Source: Thioclava dalianensis (GTDB lineage: Bacteria > Pseudomonadota > Alphaproteobacteria > Rhodobacterales > Rhodobacteraceae). Taken from it: a stretch of DNA of 64,000 bases. Of this stretch, positions 25,338 through 35,846 are shown in pieces. Each line of letters opens with the position of its first letter. Within the stretch, counting starts at the first letter, position 1. The notes under the pieces are model-generated. The model saw only the letters and a list, made by a program, of their open reading frames with translations. It did no database searches and had not been told where the DNA came from. The position numbers were made by a program, and so were the translations under genes. The stretch is from NCBI RefSeq assembly GCF_000715505.1, contig NZ_JHEH01000004.1, positions 124,001-188,000 on the forward strand. The letters run 5' to 3'.

Positions 25338-26158
25338 GCCCGTACCTTCGCCAAGACCGGTTCTTCGGGCTGTGCCGCAGGACGTACGCGGCGTTCGACA
25401 CGCCATTCCAACAGCTGCAGTGAACCCGAGTAATCCTCAGTCAGGGCGGTCAAGCTGTCAACCCAATCGCCACAATTGGCATAGGTCAGCCCGTCCAGAT
25501 CGCGCAATGCGGCCTTGTGGGAATGGCCGCAGATGATGCCGTCGGCCTTTGCATCGCGGGCAAGCCGCACGAGTCTGCGCTCATAGCCATCGCCGCGCGA
25601 GATCAGCTGGTTCACCCAGTCGATGGCCTGCTCGATCGCGCTATGCTCGGCGTCGCCGCGCGAAGAGTGGCGGCGGAGCCACGCATCGATGCCTCTGAAC
25701 AGCGCATCCATCCGGCTGCCAAAGCGCGTCATCGCATGCCAGCGCAGGATCCGCAGATCGCATTGATCGCCATGGATCACCAGATAGCGCTGACCATCGG
25801 CGCCAATATGGACGGCCTGCTCGGCGAGATCGAAGTTGAGATAGCTCATGCCGGGTGCGCGCATCGCGGCGTCATGATTGCCCGGCAGATAGACCACGCG
25901 GGTGCCCGCTTTGGCGCGCCGCTCCAATTCGCACAGGATTTCGGTCTGTTCGTCGCACCACTGAACCGTGCCGCCATGCCAGAGATCGAGAATATCGCCG
26001 ACGAGATAGATTGTTTCGGCATCACTGGTGCGAAGAAATTCAAGGATCGGGCCGGGGCGGCACCCGCGCGAGCCAAGATGAAAGTCCGACAGGAAAAGCG
26101 CGCGATATTGCTTGCGGCGAGTTGCGGGTTTGAGGGGAACGGCTGGCAACGCTGTCAT
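25334..26158 (-). CDS. Calcineurin-like metallophosphoesterase, PlcP/LpxH-like
   Basis: Binuclear metal phosphoesterase of 274 residues. All metal-binding blocks are visible: LFLSDFHLGSRG (DxH), YLVGDILDLW (GDxxD), LPGNHD, VIHGDQCD and CGHSH. Databases often call such proteins UDP-2,3-diacylglucosamine diphosphatase. The coupling to a GT21 glycosyltransferase instead favours PlcP, a phospholipase C known in Sinorhizobium and marine heterotrophs, which releases diacylglycerol from phospholipid. ATG 26158 is preceded by CGGAG; more upstream in-frame starts add residues unlike the family. First gene of the coupled cassette. Confidence 0.85.
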   Translation of the reverse strand: MTALPAVPLKPATRRKQYRALFLSDFHLGSRGCRPGPILEFLRTSDAETIYLVGDILDLWHGGTVQWCDEQTEILCELERRAKAGTRVVYLPGNHDAAMRAPGMSYLNFDLAEQAVHIGADGQRYLVIHGDQCDLRILRWHAMTRFGSRMDALFRGIDAWLRRHSSRGDAEHSAIEQAIDWVNQLISRGDGYERRLVRLARDAKADGIICGHSHKAALRDLDGLTYANCGDWVDSLTALTEDYSGSLQLLEWRVERRVRPAAQPEEPVLAKVRA

Positions 26159-26482
26159 GAGGCGGCTCCGATCAGGGGGAGAGGCAAAATGATCGAACCG
26201 GACCGTCCAGCTCGGAGAGCAGAGGGTGCGACGCTTGGGCGGGAGGCGGTCAGCTTGATCATGATGCTCGCGACGACGGTTCTTGACGCCCCATGACGGC
26301 GCGATGTGACGCCGGGGTGACGGTTGGATGAAGATAAGGTAGCAACTAGGGGATGGGGCGAGAGGATCAAGTGCTTCTCTCATTCGTGCGAGCGCAAATT
26401 CCGGTGAGTATTCTGTAACTTGTCATTTGCAGGCCGTGTGTTTCATAGTCGTAACGTGAAACAAACGAAGGGCAAAACGCGG
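26159..26482. other. Divergent intergenic region, plcP-like gene / uraH
   Basis: This 324-base gap should hold promoters for both flanking operons. On the plus strand TTGTCA (26420-26425) and CATAGT (26444-26449) are 18 bases apart and could serve uraH. I see no convincing Pho box: CTGTAAC and TTGTCAT at 26413-26426 abut, instead of showing the 11-base period. I see no gene in it. Confidence 0.4.
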
Positions 26483-26839
26483 ATGGCTGGTTACTTGACG
26501 ACCCATGTTCTCGACACGGCCTGCGGTGCTCCGGCATCGGGGCTGCGCGTTGCGCTTTATCGCCTGTCGGGCGAAAGCCGTGTGCTTCTGGCCGAGCTGG
26601 AGACCAATGCCGATGGTCGCACGGACCGGCCGATCCTGCCCGAGGCGGAATTTGCGACCGGGCAGTATGAGCTGGTGTTTTACGCAGGCGAGTATCTGCG
26701 CCGGGTCGGGCAGGCGCAGGACGAACCGCTCTTTCTCGATATCGTGCCGATCCGCTTCGGGATCTCAGATCCGCAGGCCCATTACCATGTGCCGCTGTTG
26801 CTGTCGCCCTTCGGATATTCGACCTATCGCGGCAGCTGA
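26483..26839 (+). CDS. uraH: 5-hydroxyisourate hydrolase (transthyretin-like)
   Basis: Hydrolyses 5-hydroxyisourate, the product of urate oxidation, to OHCU. The 118-residue protein has the family landmarks: [16 protein letters not shown] at the start with the first active-site histidine, DGRTDRP with the catalytic arginine, [19 protein letters not shown] at the end, where YRGS is diagnostic. ATG 26483 has a modest AAGGGC upstream; the longer in-frame start at 26420 is not needed. It lies upstream of the urate oxidase gene puuD, so the two catalyse consecutive steps. Confidence 0.95.
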   Translation: MAGYLTTHVLDTACGAPASGLRVALYRLSGESRVLLAELETNADGRTDRPILPEAEFATGQYELVFYAGEYLRRVGQAQDEPLFLDIVPIRFGISDPQAHYHVPLLLSPFGYSTYRGS

Positions 26840-26894
26840 CAGCGCTGGAAATTTAATCAAACGTAGAAAATTTTCGCGCCGGCCGTCCCGGGCC

Positions 26895-26918
26895 GCTTGC
26901 GCTTGCGAAAGGCTTGCG
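26895..26918 (+). repeat. Three copies of GCTTGCG upstream of puuD
   Basis: GCTTGCG occurs at 26895-26901, 26901-26907 and 26912-26918, within the 108-base gap between uraH and puuD. The last two extend to GCTTGCGAAA. They end 30 bases before the puuD start. They may be a regulator site or chance; no matching known operator comes to mind. Confidence 0.4.
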
Positions 26919-26947
26919 AAACTCTGTCCAAAACCGAGGGACGGAAG

Positions 26948-28219
26948 ATGGATTATACCTTTTGGCTGGAATGGGCGCAGTTTGCCGTGCGCTGGCTGCA
27001 TGTGGTCGCCGCGATTGCGTGGATCGGATCGTCCTTTTATTTCATCGCGCTCGATCTGGGACTGGCACCCGAGCCGGGCGCGCCCAAAGGTGTGAGCGGG
27101 GCGGCCTGGCAGGTGCATGGCGGCGGCTTTTATCACATCCAGAAATACACGATTGCACCCGAGCAGATGCCCGCGCGGCTCACATGGTTCAAATGGGAGA
27201 GTTACGGAACCTGGCTGTCGGGCTTTGCGATGCTGGTGTTGCTCTATTGGAGCCAGGCGCAGTTTTATATGATCGATCCGCGGGTGATGGATCTGGCCGT
27301 CTGGCAGGCGATTGCGATCTCGCTCGGTTCTCTGGCGATCGGCTGGATTGTCTATGATTTGATCTGCAAGACGCGCTTTGGCGACAATAACACGCGGCTC
27401 ATGCTTGGGCTCTATGTGTTGCTGGTGGTGATGGCTTGGGGCTACACTCAGGTGTTTTCGGGGCGCGCGGCTCTTTTGCACCTCGGGGCTTTTACCGCCA
27501 CGATCATGACCGCGAATGTGTTTCTGGTCATCATTCCGAACCAGAAAATCGTGGTGGCCGATCTGATCGCTGGCCGGACGCCAGACCCGAAATATGGGCG
27601 CATCGCCAAGCAACGCTCCACCCATAACAATTATCTCACCTTGCCGGTGATCTTTCTGATGCTGTCAAATCACTACCCGCTGGCCTTTGCGAGCCAGTAT
27701 AATTGGGTCATCGCCTCGCTGGTGTTCCTGTTGGGGGTGACGATCCGGCATTTCTTCAATTCCCACCATGCCCATAAGCCAAAGCCTTGGTGGACCTGGG
27801 GGGCGAGTGCCGTGATCTTCTTGCTGATCATTTGGCTGTCGATGATCCCGAAGGCGGATCTGGGCGCGCAGGATGACGACGACACCGCCATGTGGTCCCC
27901 GGCGGAGGCGCGTTTCGCGGCGGCTCCGGGCTTCGAGGATGTGAGCAATGTCGTGCTAGGGCGCTGTTCGATGTGTCATTCCTCCGAGCCTGGATATGAC
28001 GGGATCGGGCAGGCGCCGAAAGGGATCGTTCTGGAGACACCGCGCGAGATCGCGGCAGCCGCGCGTCAGATCTATCTGCAAGCCGGGCTGACAGATGCGA
28101 TGCCGCCGGCCAATCTGAGTTTTGTAGAGCCCGGTGAGCGCGCGATGATCCGCAAATGGTACCGCGCCGGAGAGGCGGGCGTCCACGCGACAGCGGCGGA
28201 TCGGTCGGAGTCTGGCTGA
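26948..28219 (+). CDS. puuD: Urate hydroxylase PuuD (membrane-bound, cytochrome c domain)
   Basis: Oxidises urate to 5-hydroxyisourate without making hydrogen peroxide, passing electrons to the respiratory chain. The 423-residue protein has an N-terminal membrane domain of about eight helices (first helix after FAVRWLHVVAAIAWIGSSFY) with conserved residues HGGGFYHIQKY and WESYGTWLSG, and a C-terminal cytochrome c domain with CSMCH near residue 340. This fits the Agrobacterium enzyme described as PuuD. ATG 26948 is preceded by GAGGGACGGAAG. uraH lies upstream; the later steps (OHCU decarboxylase, allantoinase) are not in the window. Confidence 0.95.
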   Translation: MDYTFWLEWAQFAVRWLHVVAAIAWIGSSFYFIALDLGLAPEPGAPKGVSGAAWQVHGGGFYHIQKYTIAPEQMPARLTWFKWESYGTWLSGFAMLVLLYWSQAQFYMIDPRVMDLAVWQAIAISLGSLAIGWIVYDLICKTRFGDNNTRLMLGLYVLLVVMAWGYTQVFSGRAALLHLGAFTATIMTANVFLVIIPNQKIVVADLIAGRTPDPKYGRIAKQRSTHNNYLTLPVIFLMLSNHYPLAFASQYNWVIASLVFLLGVTIRHFFNSHHAHKPKPWWTWGASAVIFLLIIWLSMIPKADLGAQDDDDTAMWSPAEARFAAAPGFEDVSNVVLGRCSMCHSSEPGYDGIGQAPKGIVLETPREIAAAARQIYLQAGLTDAMPPANLSFVEPGERAMIRKWYRAGEAGVHATAADRSESG

Positions 28220-28237
28220 AACTTGGCTTTGAGCTTG

Positions 28238-28269
28238 AAGGCCCGCCCCGAGATCCCGGGGCGGGCCTT
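28238..28269. terminator. Bidirectional hairpin between puuD and the chemoreceptor gene
   Basis: AAGGCCCGCCCCG (28238-28250) pairs perfectly with CGGGGCGGGCCTT (28257-28269) over the loop AGATCC. The genes converge here. The stem is strong but the T-run is poor on both sides, so efficiency is uncertain. Confidence 0.7.
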
Positions 28270-28323
28270 GTGTTGAGATGGGGGCATCGTGACAAAGCGT
28301 GCGAGGCCCACTGTCCAACCGGC

Positions 28324-30930
28324 TTAGAAATCTTCCCAATCGTCGGCTGCAGGCGCGGGCAAGGGGGCGGATTTCACCGCCTGCGCCGTTTTGCCCGCTG
28401 CGCGCGCCGAGCTGAAGCTTGGAGCGGGAGTGGTGGCTTTGGCAGGCGCGCTTTGTTTTGGAGCAGCGCCTTTTTGCTCTAACCGTGCGGTGCTTTCGGG
28501 GGCAATCCGTGCAGGTTGGCCGAGATCGAAACGTGCCATTGTCTGGGTCAACATGTCCGCCTCGCGATCTAGAGAGTGGCTCGCGGCCAAAGCCTCTTCG
28601 AACATCGCGGCGTTTTGTTGGGTGACTTGATCGAGCTGCGTTACCGCCGAATTGACCTCCGAGAGGCCTGCGCTTTGCTCCTGCGTCGCATTGGCGCTGT
28701 CGGCCACATAGGTCAGAATGTCCCCAACCGAGGTCTGGATGCCGCCCAAGGCCTCACCCGCCTGCCCAACCAGCCCGACACCACGCTTGACTTGCAGCGA
28801 GGAGGATTCGATCAGATCGGCGATTTCGCGCGCCGCGTCTGACGACCGTTGGGCCAAGGCGCGGACTTCGGAGGCGACGACGGCAAAGCCGCGACCAGCT
28901 TCTCCGGCACGTGCGGCTTCCACCCCGGCATTGAGCGCGAGCAGATTGGTCTGGAACGCGATCTCGTCGATGACAGAAGTGATGCTCGAAATCTTGTCGG
29001 AGCTTTGTTCGATTTCCGACATCGCCTGAACCGCCTCATTGACGACCTCGCCGCTTTGTTCGGCGTGGCGTTTTGCGGCCTCCACCAGTTGGTTGGCATG
29101 GCTGGCGCTTTTCGCCGCAGCCTCTACGGAACTGGTGATCTGATTGAGCGCGGCGGCGGTTTGTTCAAGTGTTGCAGCCTGTTGCTCGGTGCGGCGCGCC
29201 ATATCCTCTGAAGAGGAGTTGATCTGAGAGGTTTCCGCGCGGATCGAATCCGCGTTTTCCAACACCTGCACCATGGCTTTGCAAAGATCGCCGAGCGCAC
29301 GGTTGAAATCGTGGCGCAGGCTTTCGTATTCGCTTGGAAAGTCCTCGTCGATCGACTGGCTCAGTTTGCCTTCCGAGAGCCGGGTGAGCCCCGCGCGCAG
29401 GGCGTCGACGACATGTCTTTGGTCTGCGGCTGTGGTGGCGGCCGCGGCGGCGCGCGCCTCGCGTTCCCGGGTGATTGCGGTCTGATCGCTGGCCAGCAGG
29501 CTGAACATGACCATCTCGCCTTTTGCATCGAAGATCGGATTGGCAGATCCCTCAAGGATGGCTTCGTCGCCCGATTCGCAGGTGAGGATGAACTGGCCGC
29601 TCAACGCCGTTTTGTTTTTGCGCATATGGGCGCAAACCGGCTGTCCCTCATAGAGAATCCGCTTGGACAGGGAGTGGCCCGGCAGGGTCGAGAGAGGTTT
29701 GCCAAGGATCGTTGCAAAGCCCTCATTCGCTCGGTCAATCGTCGCATCAAGGCGCAGGTCGACGCGCAGAAGATTGGTGTCGATTGCAGCGATAAGCGAG
29801 GCGTTGCGCATGTCCTCTGTGACGTCGCGCCATTCCCAGACATATCCGATCGTGCCGCCGGACTCGTCCAGAACGGGGCTGACGATTGCGCGGAGCGTGC
29901 CCTCTGGCAAGCGGCCCTCATGCGTCTGAACCTCATGTGAGGTGCTGTCCATCGGTGCGCCAGAGCCATCATCGGGCAGAATCTGGTCGGCGCGCGCCCC
30001 GATCAGAGCCTTGGTGTCAAACTCGGGATTATGCAGTCGAACCCCGGCCTCGAACACTGCAAGCAGCGTGGTGGCCGCGTCATTGGCGTAGGTGATAACC
30101 TGATCCTTATCGGTCAAGATGACGGCAACAGTCGAGCAGTCGAGTGCTGTTGAATGCATATGGGCCTCGCGATGACCCTGTTCGGCCTGCGCGAGTGAGG
30201 CGCGAAACGAGTCGAGCGCCCGTGCAATTGCGCCGATTTCGTCCCGACGCGTCTGGTCCGAGATGACATCGCTCAAAGCGCCGGCTGCGACGTTGGAGAC
30301 CGCGCGATGCACCCGTGTGAGCGGGCGCGTGATCAAAACGATTGCGAGCCCAGCGACAATGCCAAGGCAAGCCAGTGCAATCAGCCCGGTGAGCTTGATC
30401 ACGCGCAGCGCATCCGCATGTGCTGTGGCGATGTTGAATTTCGGTGTCCATTGCATCGCCAGCGCGCCGATCGGGGCATCGCTTTTGCCGGAAAAGATCG
30501 GCACGGCATAGGAAAATCCATCGGTTGATTGCGTCGGCGTCCCGGTTTCAAGGGCCGACCGGGCGATCCGAGTCAGTTCGGGAACATCCGCGCTCCCCGG
30601 ATCTTGCGCGAAGGACGCACCTTTACCGTCAAGCGCCACGGCGCCTTCCGCTTGCCCGTTCGTTGCAGCCAGTGCCTCTTCGATCAAGGTCTGGGCGGGG
30701 GCCGATTTGCCAAAGCGCAACGCGCCGACGATCTGGTCGGACACCATCGGCGTGACGAAGCGCGCGGTTTCCTGTGTGAGCGTTTTGGCGCGTTCGGTCG
30801 CGGCATTGTTCGAGAGCCACGACATCAGCGTTGCGAAGATCAGGGCGCTCACCCCGGAAATCAGGGTGATCTTGGCGAAAACCGAGAAAATACCCGGGCT
30901 TCGCATGGTTTTCTTCGGTGCGGCAGGCAT
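28324..30930 (-). CDS. Methyl-accepting chemotaxis protein with HAMP, PAS and CheR/B-tether
   Basis: Transmembrane chemoreceptor of 868 residues. Two transmembrane segments (about residues 20-39 and 180-201) enclose a 140-residue periplasmic domain. A HAMP domain follows, then one or two PAS domains ([36 protein letters not shown]), a second HAMP-like segment and the signalling domain with [19 protein letters not shown] at its tip. The C-terminus ends DDWEDF, a WxxF pentapeptide like the NWETF tether of Tsr for CheR/CheB. The ATG 30930 has AGGAG nine bases upstream. A secreted sensor gene precedes it by 15 bases. Confidence 0.92.
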   Translation of the reverse strand: MPAAPKKTMRSPGIFSVFAKITLISGVSALIFATLMSWLSNNAATERAKTLTQETARFVTPMVSDQIVGALRFGKSAPAQTLIEEALAATNGQAEGAVALDGKGASFAQDPGSADVPELTRIARSALETGTPTQSTDGFSYAVPIFSGKSDAPIGALAMQWTPKFNIATAHADALRVIKLTGLIALACLGIVAGLAIVLITRPLTRVHRAVSNVAAGALSDVISDQTRRDEIGAIARALDSFRASLAQAEQGHREAHMHSTALDCSTVAVILTDKDQVITYANDAATTLLAVFEAGVRLHNPEFDTKALIGARADQILPDDGSGAPMDSTSHEVQTHEGRLPEGTLRAIVSPVLDESGGTIGYVWEWRDVTEDMRNASLIAAIDTNLLRVDLRLDATIDRANEGFATILGKPLSTLPGHSLSKRILYEGQPVCAHMRKNKTALSGQFILTCESGDEAILEGSANPIFDAKGEMVMFSLLASDQTAITREREARAAAAATTAADQRHVVDALRAGLTRLSEGKLSQSIDEDFPSEYESLRHDFNRALGDLCKAMVQVLENADSIRAETSQINSSSEDMARRTEQQAATLEQTAAALNQITSSVEAAAKSASHANQLVEAAKRHAEQSGEVVNEAVQAMSEIEQSSDKISSITSVIDEIAFQTNLLALNAGVEAARAGEAGRGFAVVASEVRALAQRSSDAAREIADLIESSSLQVKRGVGLVGQAGEALGGIQTSVGDILTYVADSANATQEQSAGLSEVNSAVTQLDQVTQQNAAMFEEALAASHSLDREADMLTQTMARFDLGQPARIAPESTARLEQKGAAPKQSAPAKATTPAPSFSSARAAGKTAQAVKSAPLPAPAADDWEDF

Positions 30931-30945
30931 CAATGTCGCTCCTGA

Positions 30946-31527
30946 TTATTCGAAGGCTTCGGCGTCGAGGCCGACGGTCATGGCGCCAATCGGAGCGTGC
31001 GATGTGGGGTCGGTGATCGTGAAAGAGACCTGCACCTGATAGCTTTGCGTCGATTCGTCGAACTCCACCTCGTCGATGAAGACCGCATCCGCGCCCTCGG
31101 GATAGGTTTTGGTGAACTTGGCCTCATCGCCCTGCCAATAATCCGACGTGACGCTTGACGCGGCCACGTTGAGGCCGGTCTGGTCGACCACGAAAGCTTC
31201 GGTGACGAACCCGTCGCTCCCTGTCACATGTTCGCGCAGCGCCTGTGAGGCGGGTGTATCGAGGACGGCTTGAATCGTGGGGCGATCCGTTTGTGCGGTC
31301 TCTGCGCGCCAGGTTTGATCGAGCGCTTCGATCGCCTCAGGCGTCAGGTCGGAATGTGCGGCATTTCCGGCCTGAATCGCGGCGACAATTGCGGGATCCT
31401 CTGCCCAGCCGCGCAGATCCGAGGCGACGAAGGCGCGCACTTTGTCATTCACGTCTTGCGCCGCGGCGCGCAGCGGTACGGCCATCACACAGGCGCAGAG
31501 GAGAAAAGTCGGGGCAGTCAGTCGCAT
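30946..31527 (-). CDS. Secreted PDC/dCache-like sensor protein, partner of the chemoreceptor
   Basis: A 193-residue protein with a clear signal peptide (cleavage near RAAA-QD). The mature part resembles a free-standing PDC/Cache ligand-binding domain: AFVVDQTGLNVAASSVTSDY, WQGDEAKFTKTYPEGADAVF, and TDPTSHAPIGAMTVGLD, where the GLNVA and IGAMTVG elements match the Cache strand pattern. It has no membrane anchor after the signal peptide. It lies 15 bases upstream of the chemoreceptor in the same direction, so it probably binds a ligand in the periplasm and presents it to the receptor. The ligand is unknown. Confidence 0.8.
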   Translation of the reverse strand: MRLTAPTFLLCACVMAVPLRAAAQDVNDKVRAFVASDLRGWAEDPAIVAAIQAGNAAHSDLTPEAIEALDQTWRAETAQTDRPTIQAVLDTPASQALREHVTGSDGFVTEAFVVDQTGLNVAASSVTSDYWQGDEAKFTKTYPEGADAVFIDEVEFDESTQSYQVQVSFTITDPTSHAPIGAMTVGLDAEAFE

Positions 31528-31723
31528 GGGTCACACTCCAGATCGAAGCCGTATGGCACGGCGGTCGAGGAGCACATTATCGCCCAACACTTTACAGCCA
31601 ATTAATCGCAGCCCGGTGAGGAGTTTCGCCTGCCTGCCCTTGCAGCGCTTTGCCCGCGTCACTAAGACTTCAGTAAAGACCTGAGGCTATGATTTTCGAA
31701 TGACACGCAGGAAGGGCATCGAG

Positions 31724-32353
31724 ATGAAAGACCCCCACGACCTTTACATGAATACGCTGGTGCCGATGGTGGTCGAGCAGACGTCACGTGGCGAGCGCGC
31801 CTATGACATCTTCTCGCGCCTTCTCAAAGAGCGCATTATCTTCCTCTCCGGCCCGGTGCATGACGGCATGTCGACGCTGATCTGTGCCCAGCTTCTGTTC
31901 CTTGAGGCGGAAAACCCGAACAAGGAAATCGCGATGTATATCAACAGCCCCGGCGGTGTCGTCACCTCCGGTCTGTCGATCTACGACACGATGCAATACA
32001 TCAAACCCAAAATCTCCACGCTGGTGATCGGGCAGGCGGCCTCGATGGGGTCGCTGCTGCTGACCGCAGGTGAGAAAGACATGCGCTTCTCGCTGCCCAA
32101 TTCGCGGGTGATGGTGCACCAGCCTTCGGGCGGCTATCAGGGCCAAGCGACGGATATCATGATCCATGCGCGTGAGACCGAAAAGCTCAAGCGGCGGCTC
32201 AACGAGATCTATGTCAAGCATACCGGCAATGATTACGAGACCGTCGAGGCAGCACTCGAGCGGGATAATTTCATGTCGGCCGAGGACGCCAAGGCATGGG
32301 GTTTGATCGACGATATTCTCGAAAGCCGCGTGGCGGGCGAGGGCGAAAAGTGA
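31724..32353 (+). CDS. clpP: ATP-dependent Clp protease proteolytic subunit
   Basis: Serine protease that forms the 14-subunit ClpP barrel. The 209-residue product has the catalytic serine in [11 protein letters not shown] and histidine in [15 protein letters not shown], with [16 protein letters not shown] ahead of them. The N-terminus [20 protein letters not shown] is typical. I use ATG 31724, preceded by AGGAAGGG; ATG 31700 is also in frame. clpX follows after 116 bases that include a stem-loop. Confidence 0.97.
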   Translation: MKDPHDLYMNTLVPMVVEQTSRGERAYDIFSRLLKERIIFLSGPVHDGMSTLICAQLLFLEAENPNKEIAMYINSPGGVVTSGLSIYDTMQYIKPKISTLVIGQAASMGSLLLTAGEKDMRFSLPNSRVMVHQPSGGYQGQATDIMIHARETEKLKRRLNEIYVKHTGNDYETVEAALERDNFMSAEDAKAWGLIDDILESRVAGEGEK

Positions 32354-32399
32354 TCTTGGCTCTTAACTGAGCCATGAATTTGACATTGAGGTGACGGGT

Positions 32400-32428
32400 G
32401 GCCTGTCCTAGTCTGAGTGGGACAGGCC
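32400..32428 (+). other. Stem-loop in the clpP-clpX gap
   Basis: GGCCTGTCC (32400-32408) pairs perfectly with GGACAGGCC (32420-32428) over an 11-base loop. No T-run follows. It could stabilise clpP mRNA or act as a partial attenuator before clpX. Confidence 0.5.
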
Positions 32429-32469
32429 CCCGAAATAGTCCGGAAGGCCCGGCAGCGCAGAGGTTTTAG

Positions 32470-33735
<1,266 letters not shown>

Positions 33736-33760
33736 TCTTCGGCTTCGTAAGTCTTTAGCG

Positions 33761-33789
33761 AACGGGGCGTGCAGTTGCGCGCCCCGTTT
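33761..33789 (+). terminator. Intrinsic terminator of clpX
   Basis: AACGGGGCG (33761-33769) pairs with CGCCCCGTT (33780-33788), followed by a short T-rich stretch. It begins 26 bases after the clpX stop. Confidence 0.75.
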
Positions 33790-33869
33790 CGTTTGGGGTG
33801 CCCTGTTCCGTTTGCGACAAAAAGCGTCTAAACTTTGATAAAACCGACATAAAGCGCGGGACACAGGGC

Positions 33870-35099
33870 ATGGGCGTAAGTTTGGAGCCGCTGGCGGCGG
33901 GGCGGGACAATAATCTCAATTTGATCAGGCTGATCGCTGCGCTCTGCGTGCTGGTCTCCCATGCGTGGCCGATCGCTTTGGGACCGGGTACGACCGAGCC
34001 GCTGGAGCGCGCCACCGGTTACAGTCTCGGGACCTTCGCCGTGCTGGTGTTTTTCGCGATCTCGGGCTTTTTGATCAGTGCGAGCTATGAGCGCTCGGCG
34101 GGGGTGTGGCCCTACCTGCACGCACGCGTCGCGCGGATCTATCCCGCGCTCATTGTCTCAATCGCGCTGGTGACGCTTGGCCTCGGGCCAGTGTTCACGG
34201 AACTCTCGATCCAGGACTATCTGCAGGACGCGCGGACTTGGGACGCCCTGCTGGGCAATGCCAGCCTGCTTCATCTTGAATACACGCTGCCTGCGGTGTT
34301 TACCCAAAATCCCTATCCCACGGTGCAAGGCTCGATCTGGTCACTGCCGATCGAGATGGCGCTGTATCTCGCGACCGCCGCTGTTGGCTTTGCGGGGTTG
34401 CTGCGCGGGCGTCTGGTGCTCAGCCTGCTTGGGGCAGGGCTTTTGGTCGCGCTATTTGCAGGCTCAGATTTGGGGGGGATGGTGCAGGCCGATTTCTGGA
34501 TGCCGTCCCTGGCCTTTGGGACAGGCATGCTGCTCTACCTGTGGCGGTCTGTAATTCCAGCCTCGCCATGGATCGCGCTGGCACTGATCGGTGCTGCGGC
34601 CCTGTCGGGGCAGGGCGGGCTGCATGGGCCGCTGATCTGTCTTGCGACGGGCTATGGCGCGATCTGGCTGGCCTTGCTGCCCTCCGGTGTCGCGCGGCGC
34701 TGGAACGCGCTCGGCGACTATTCCTATGGCGTCTATATCTATGCCTTTCCGGTTCAGGGCGCGATGATGGCTTGGCTCGGGCCAATGGCGCCGATGTCAA
34801 ATGTGGCCCTCTCTCTGCCGGTCACGCTCGCCTTGGCGATCCTGTCATGGCACTGGATCGAACGCCCCGCGTTGCGCACACTGCGCCGTCCGCGAGTTGC
34901 AGCGCAAGTTTCCGGGCCTGAATGCGATCAATCCACGCAGAGCACTGGACCTCGGCGTCCCACAAGATATAACAGGCAGGATAGATCGCGGAGGGTATCG
35001 CATGAATTTCCTGCTTCGGACTCTGACCTGGTGGAACGGCCAAACGCTCGGCACACAGCTTTTTACGGCCCGCAAAGGCACGAAAGTGGGCGAGGATGA
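33870..35099 (+). CDS. Acyltransferase 3 family membrane protein (OafA/YrhL type)
   Basis: Multi-pass membrane O-acyltransferase of 409 residues. Conserved features are [20 protein letters not shown] (histidine near the start), [24 protein letters not shown], and about ten hydrophobic segments ending in [13 protein letters not shown]. The acceptor sugar or lipid is unknown. The reading frame continues about 65 residues past the last conserved block and overlaps the NDUFA12 gene by 98 bases. That tail is Arg/Ser/Pro-rich and looks like out-of-frame sequence, suggesting that the original stop was lost by a small frameshift. ATG 33870 has a poor ribosome site. Confidence 0.82.
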   Translation: MGVSLEPLAAGRDNNLNLIRLIAALCVLVSHAWPIALGPGTTEPLERATGYSLGTFAVLVFFAISGFLISASYERSAGVWPYLHARVARIYPALIVSIALVTLGLGPVFTELSIQDYLQDARTWDALLGNASLLHLEYTLPAVFTQNPYPTVQGSIWSLPIEMALYLATAAVGFAGLLRGRLVLSLLGAGLLVALFAGSDLGGMVQADFWMPSLAFGTGMLLYLWRSVIPASPWIALALIGAAALSGQGGLHGPLICLATGYGAIWLALLPSGVARRWNALGDYSYGVYIYAFPVQGAMMAWLGPMAPMSNVALSLPVTLALAILSWHWIERPALRTLRRPRVAAQVSGPECDQSTQSTGPRRPTRYNRQDRSRRVSHEFPASDSDLVERPNARHTAFYGPQRHESGRG

Positions 35100-35376
35100 G
35101 CAGGGCAATATCTACTACCGTTCGCGGGACGACAAGAAACGCTGGGTGATCTATAACGGCGTCATCGAGGCGAGCCGGATTCCGCCCGATTGGCATGGCT
35201 GGATGCATTTCACCTATGACGAGCCGCCGACCGATCAGCCGTTCGTGCATAAGCCTTGGGAAAAGCCCCATCAGGAAAACCACACCGGGACCTCGGCCGC
35301 CTATGTGCCTCCGGGCTCCATCCGCCTTGCACAACCCGTTGAGCGGCGTGACTACGAGGCCTGGCAACCCGAGTAA
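35002..35376 (+). CDS. NDUFA12-family NADH:ubiquinone oxidoreductase accessory subunit
   Basis: Alphaproteobacterial homologue of the mitochondrial complex I subunit NDUFA12/B17.2. The 124-residue protein opens [20 protein letters not shown], and carries [22 protein letters not shown] and [13 protein letters not shown], all diagnostic of the family, with a Pro-rich C-terminus ([15 protein letters not shown]). GGAGGG lies before the ATG. It is conserved in this position near mlaD, DUF2155 and aat. Confidence 0.95.
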   Translation: MNFLLRTLTWWNGQTLGTQLFTARKGTKVGEDEQGNIYYRSRDDKKRWVIYNGVIEASRIPPDWHGWMHFTYDEPPTDQPFVHKPWEKPHQENHTGTSAAYVPPGSIRLAQPVERRDYEAWQPE

Positions 35377-35390
35377 CGAGGGGCGGGCAA

Positions 35391-35846
35391 ATGGCTGAAA
35401 ACCGTACCGAGATTGTGACCGGCGCTGTCGTGCTGGTCGTAGCCTTAGGCTTTCTGGTCTGGGCCGGGCGCGGTATTGGCTTGGGCGGCGAGAGTGCAAG
35501 CTACCCTCTGCATGCCTCATTTCGCTCGATCGGCGGGGTGATCCCGGGTACGGATGTGCGCTTGGCGGGGGTCAAGGTTGGCTCTGTCAGCGCGGTGCAG
35601 CTGAACCCCAAGACGTTTTTCGCAGACACGACGATCTCCGTGAAGGAGGGCATCCGGTTGCCCGAGGATACCGTGATTGCAGTGGCCCAGGACGGTTTGT
35701 TGGGGGGCAATTATATCGAACTGATTCCCGGCGGCGCGCTCGACGACTTGCAGCCCGGCGACGAGATCCTTGATACGCAAAGCGCCGTCTCGGTGCTGAA
35801 TCTCATGATGAAATTCGCCGGTGGTGGCGATGGGGAGGCGCAATGA
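35391..35846 (+). CDS. mlaD: MlaD-family MCE domain lipid transport protein
   Basis: Periplasmic ring component of the outer-membrane lipid asymmetry (Mla) system. One N-terminal transmembrane helix anchors the 151-residue protein, and a single MCE domain follows (SFRSIGGVIPGTDVRLAGVK, VGSVSAVQL, LGGNYIELIPGG). It ends soon after the MCE core, a short form. The other mla genes are not here; mlaD is in the alphaproteobacterial NDUFA12-mlaD-DUF2155-aat neighbourhood. It overlaps the next gene by four bases. Confidence 0.93.
   Translation: MAENRTEIVTGAVVLVVALGFLVWAGRGIGLGGESASYPLHASFRSIGGVIPGTDVRLAGVKVGSVSAVQLNPKTFFADTTISVKEGIRLPEDTVIAVAQDGLLGGNYIELIPGGALDDLQPGDEILDTQSAVSVLNLMMKFAGGGDGEAQ

Noticed and set aside
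25334-26158. LpxH (UDP-2,3-diacylglucosamine hydrolase) as the firm call
   Set aside because: The metal motifs fit both LpxH and PlcP. Coupling to GT21 and DedA genes and the absence of lipid A genes nearby make LpxH less likely, though it is not excluded.
26413-26426. Possible Pho box (CTGTAAC TTGTCAT) near the phosphoesterase operon
   Set aside because: Pho boxes are direct repeats spaced 11 bases apart. Here the two heptamers abut, and the site is far from the phosphoesterase start, so phosphate control is not supported by sequence.
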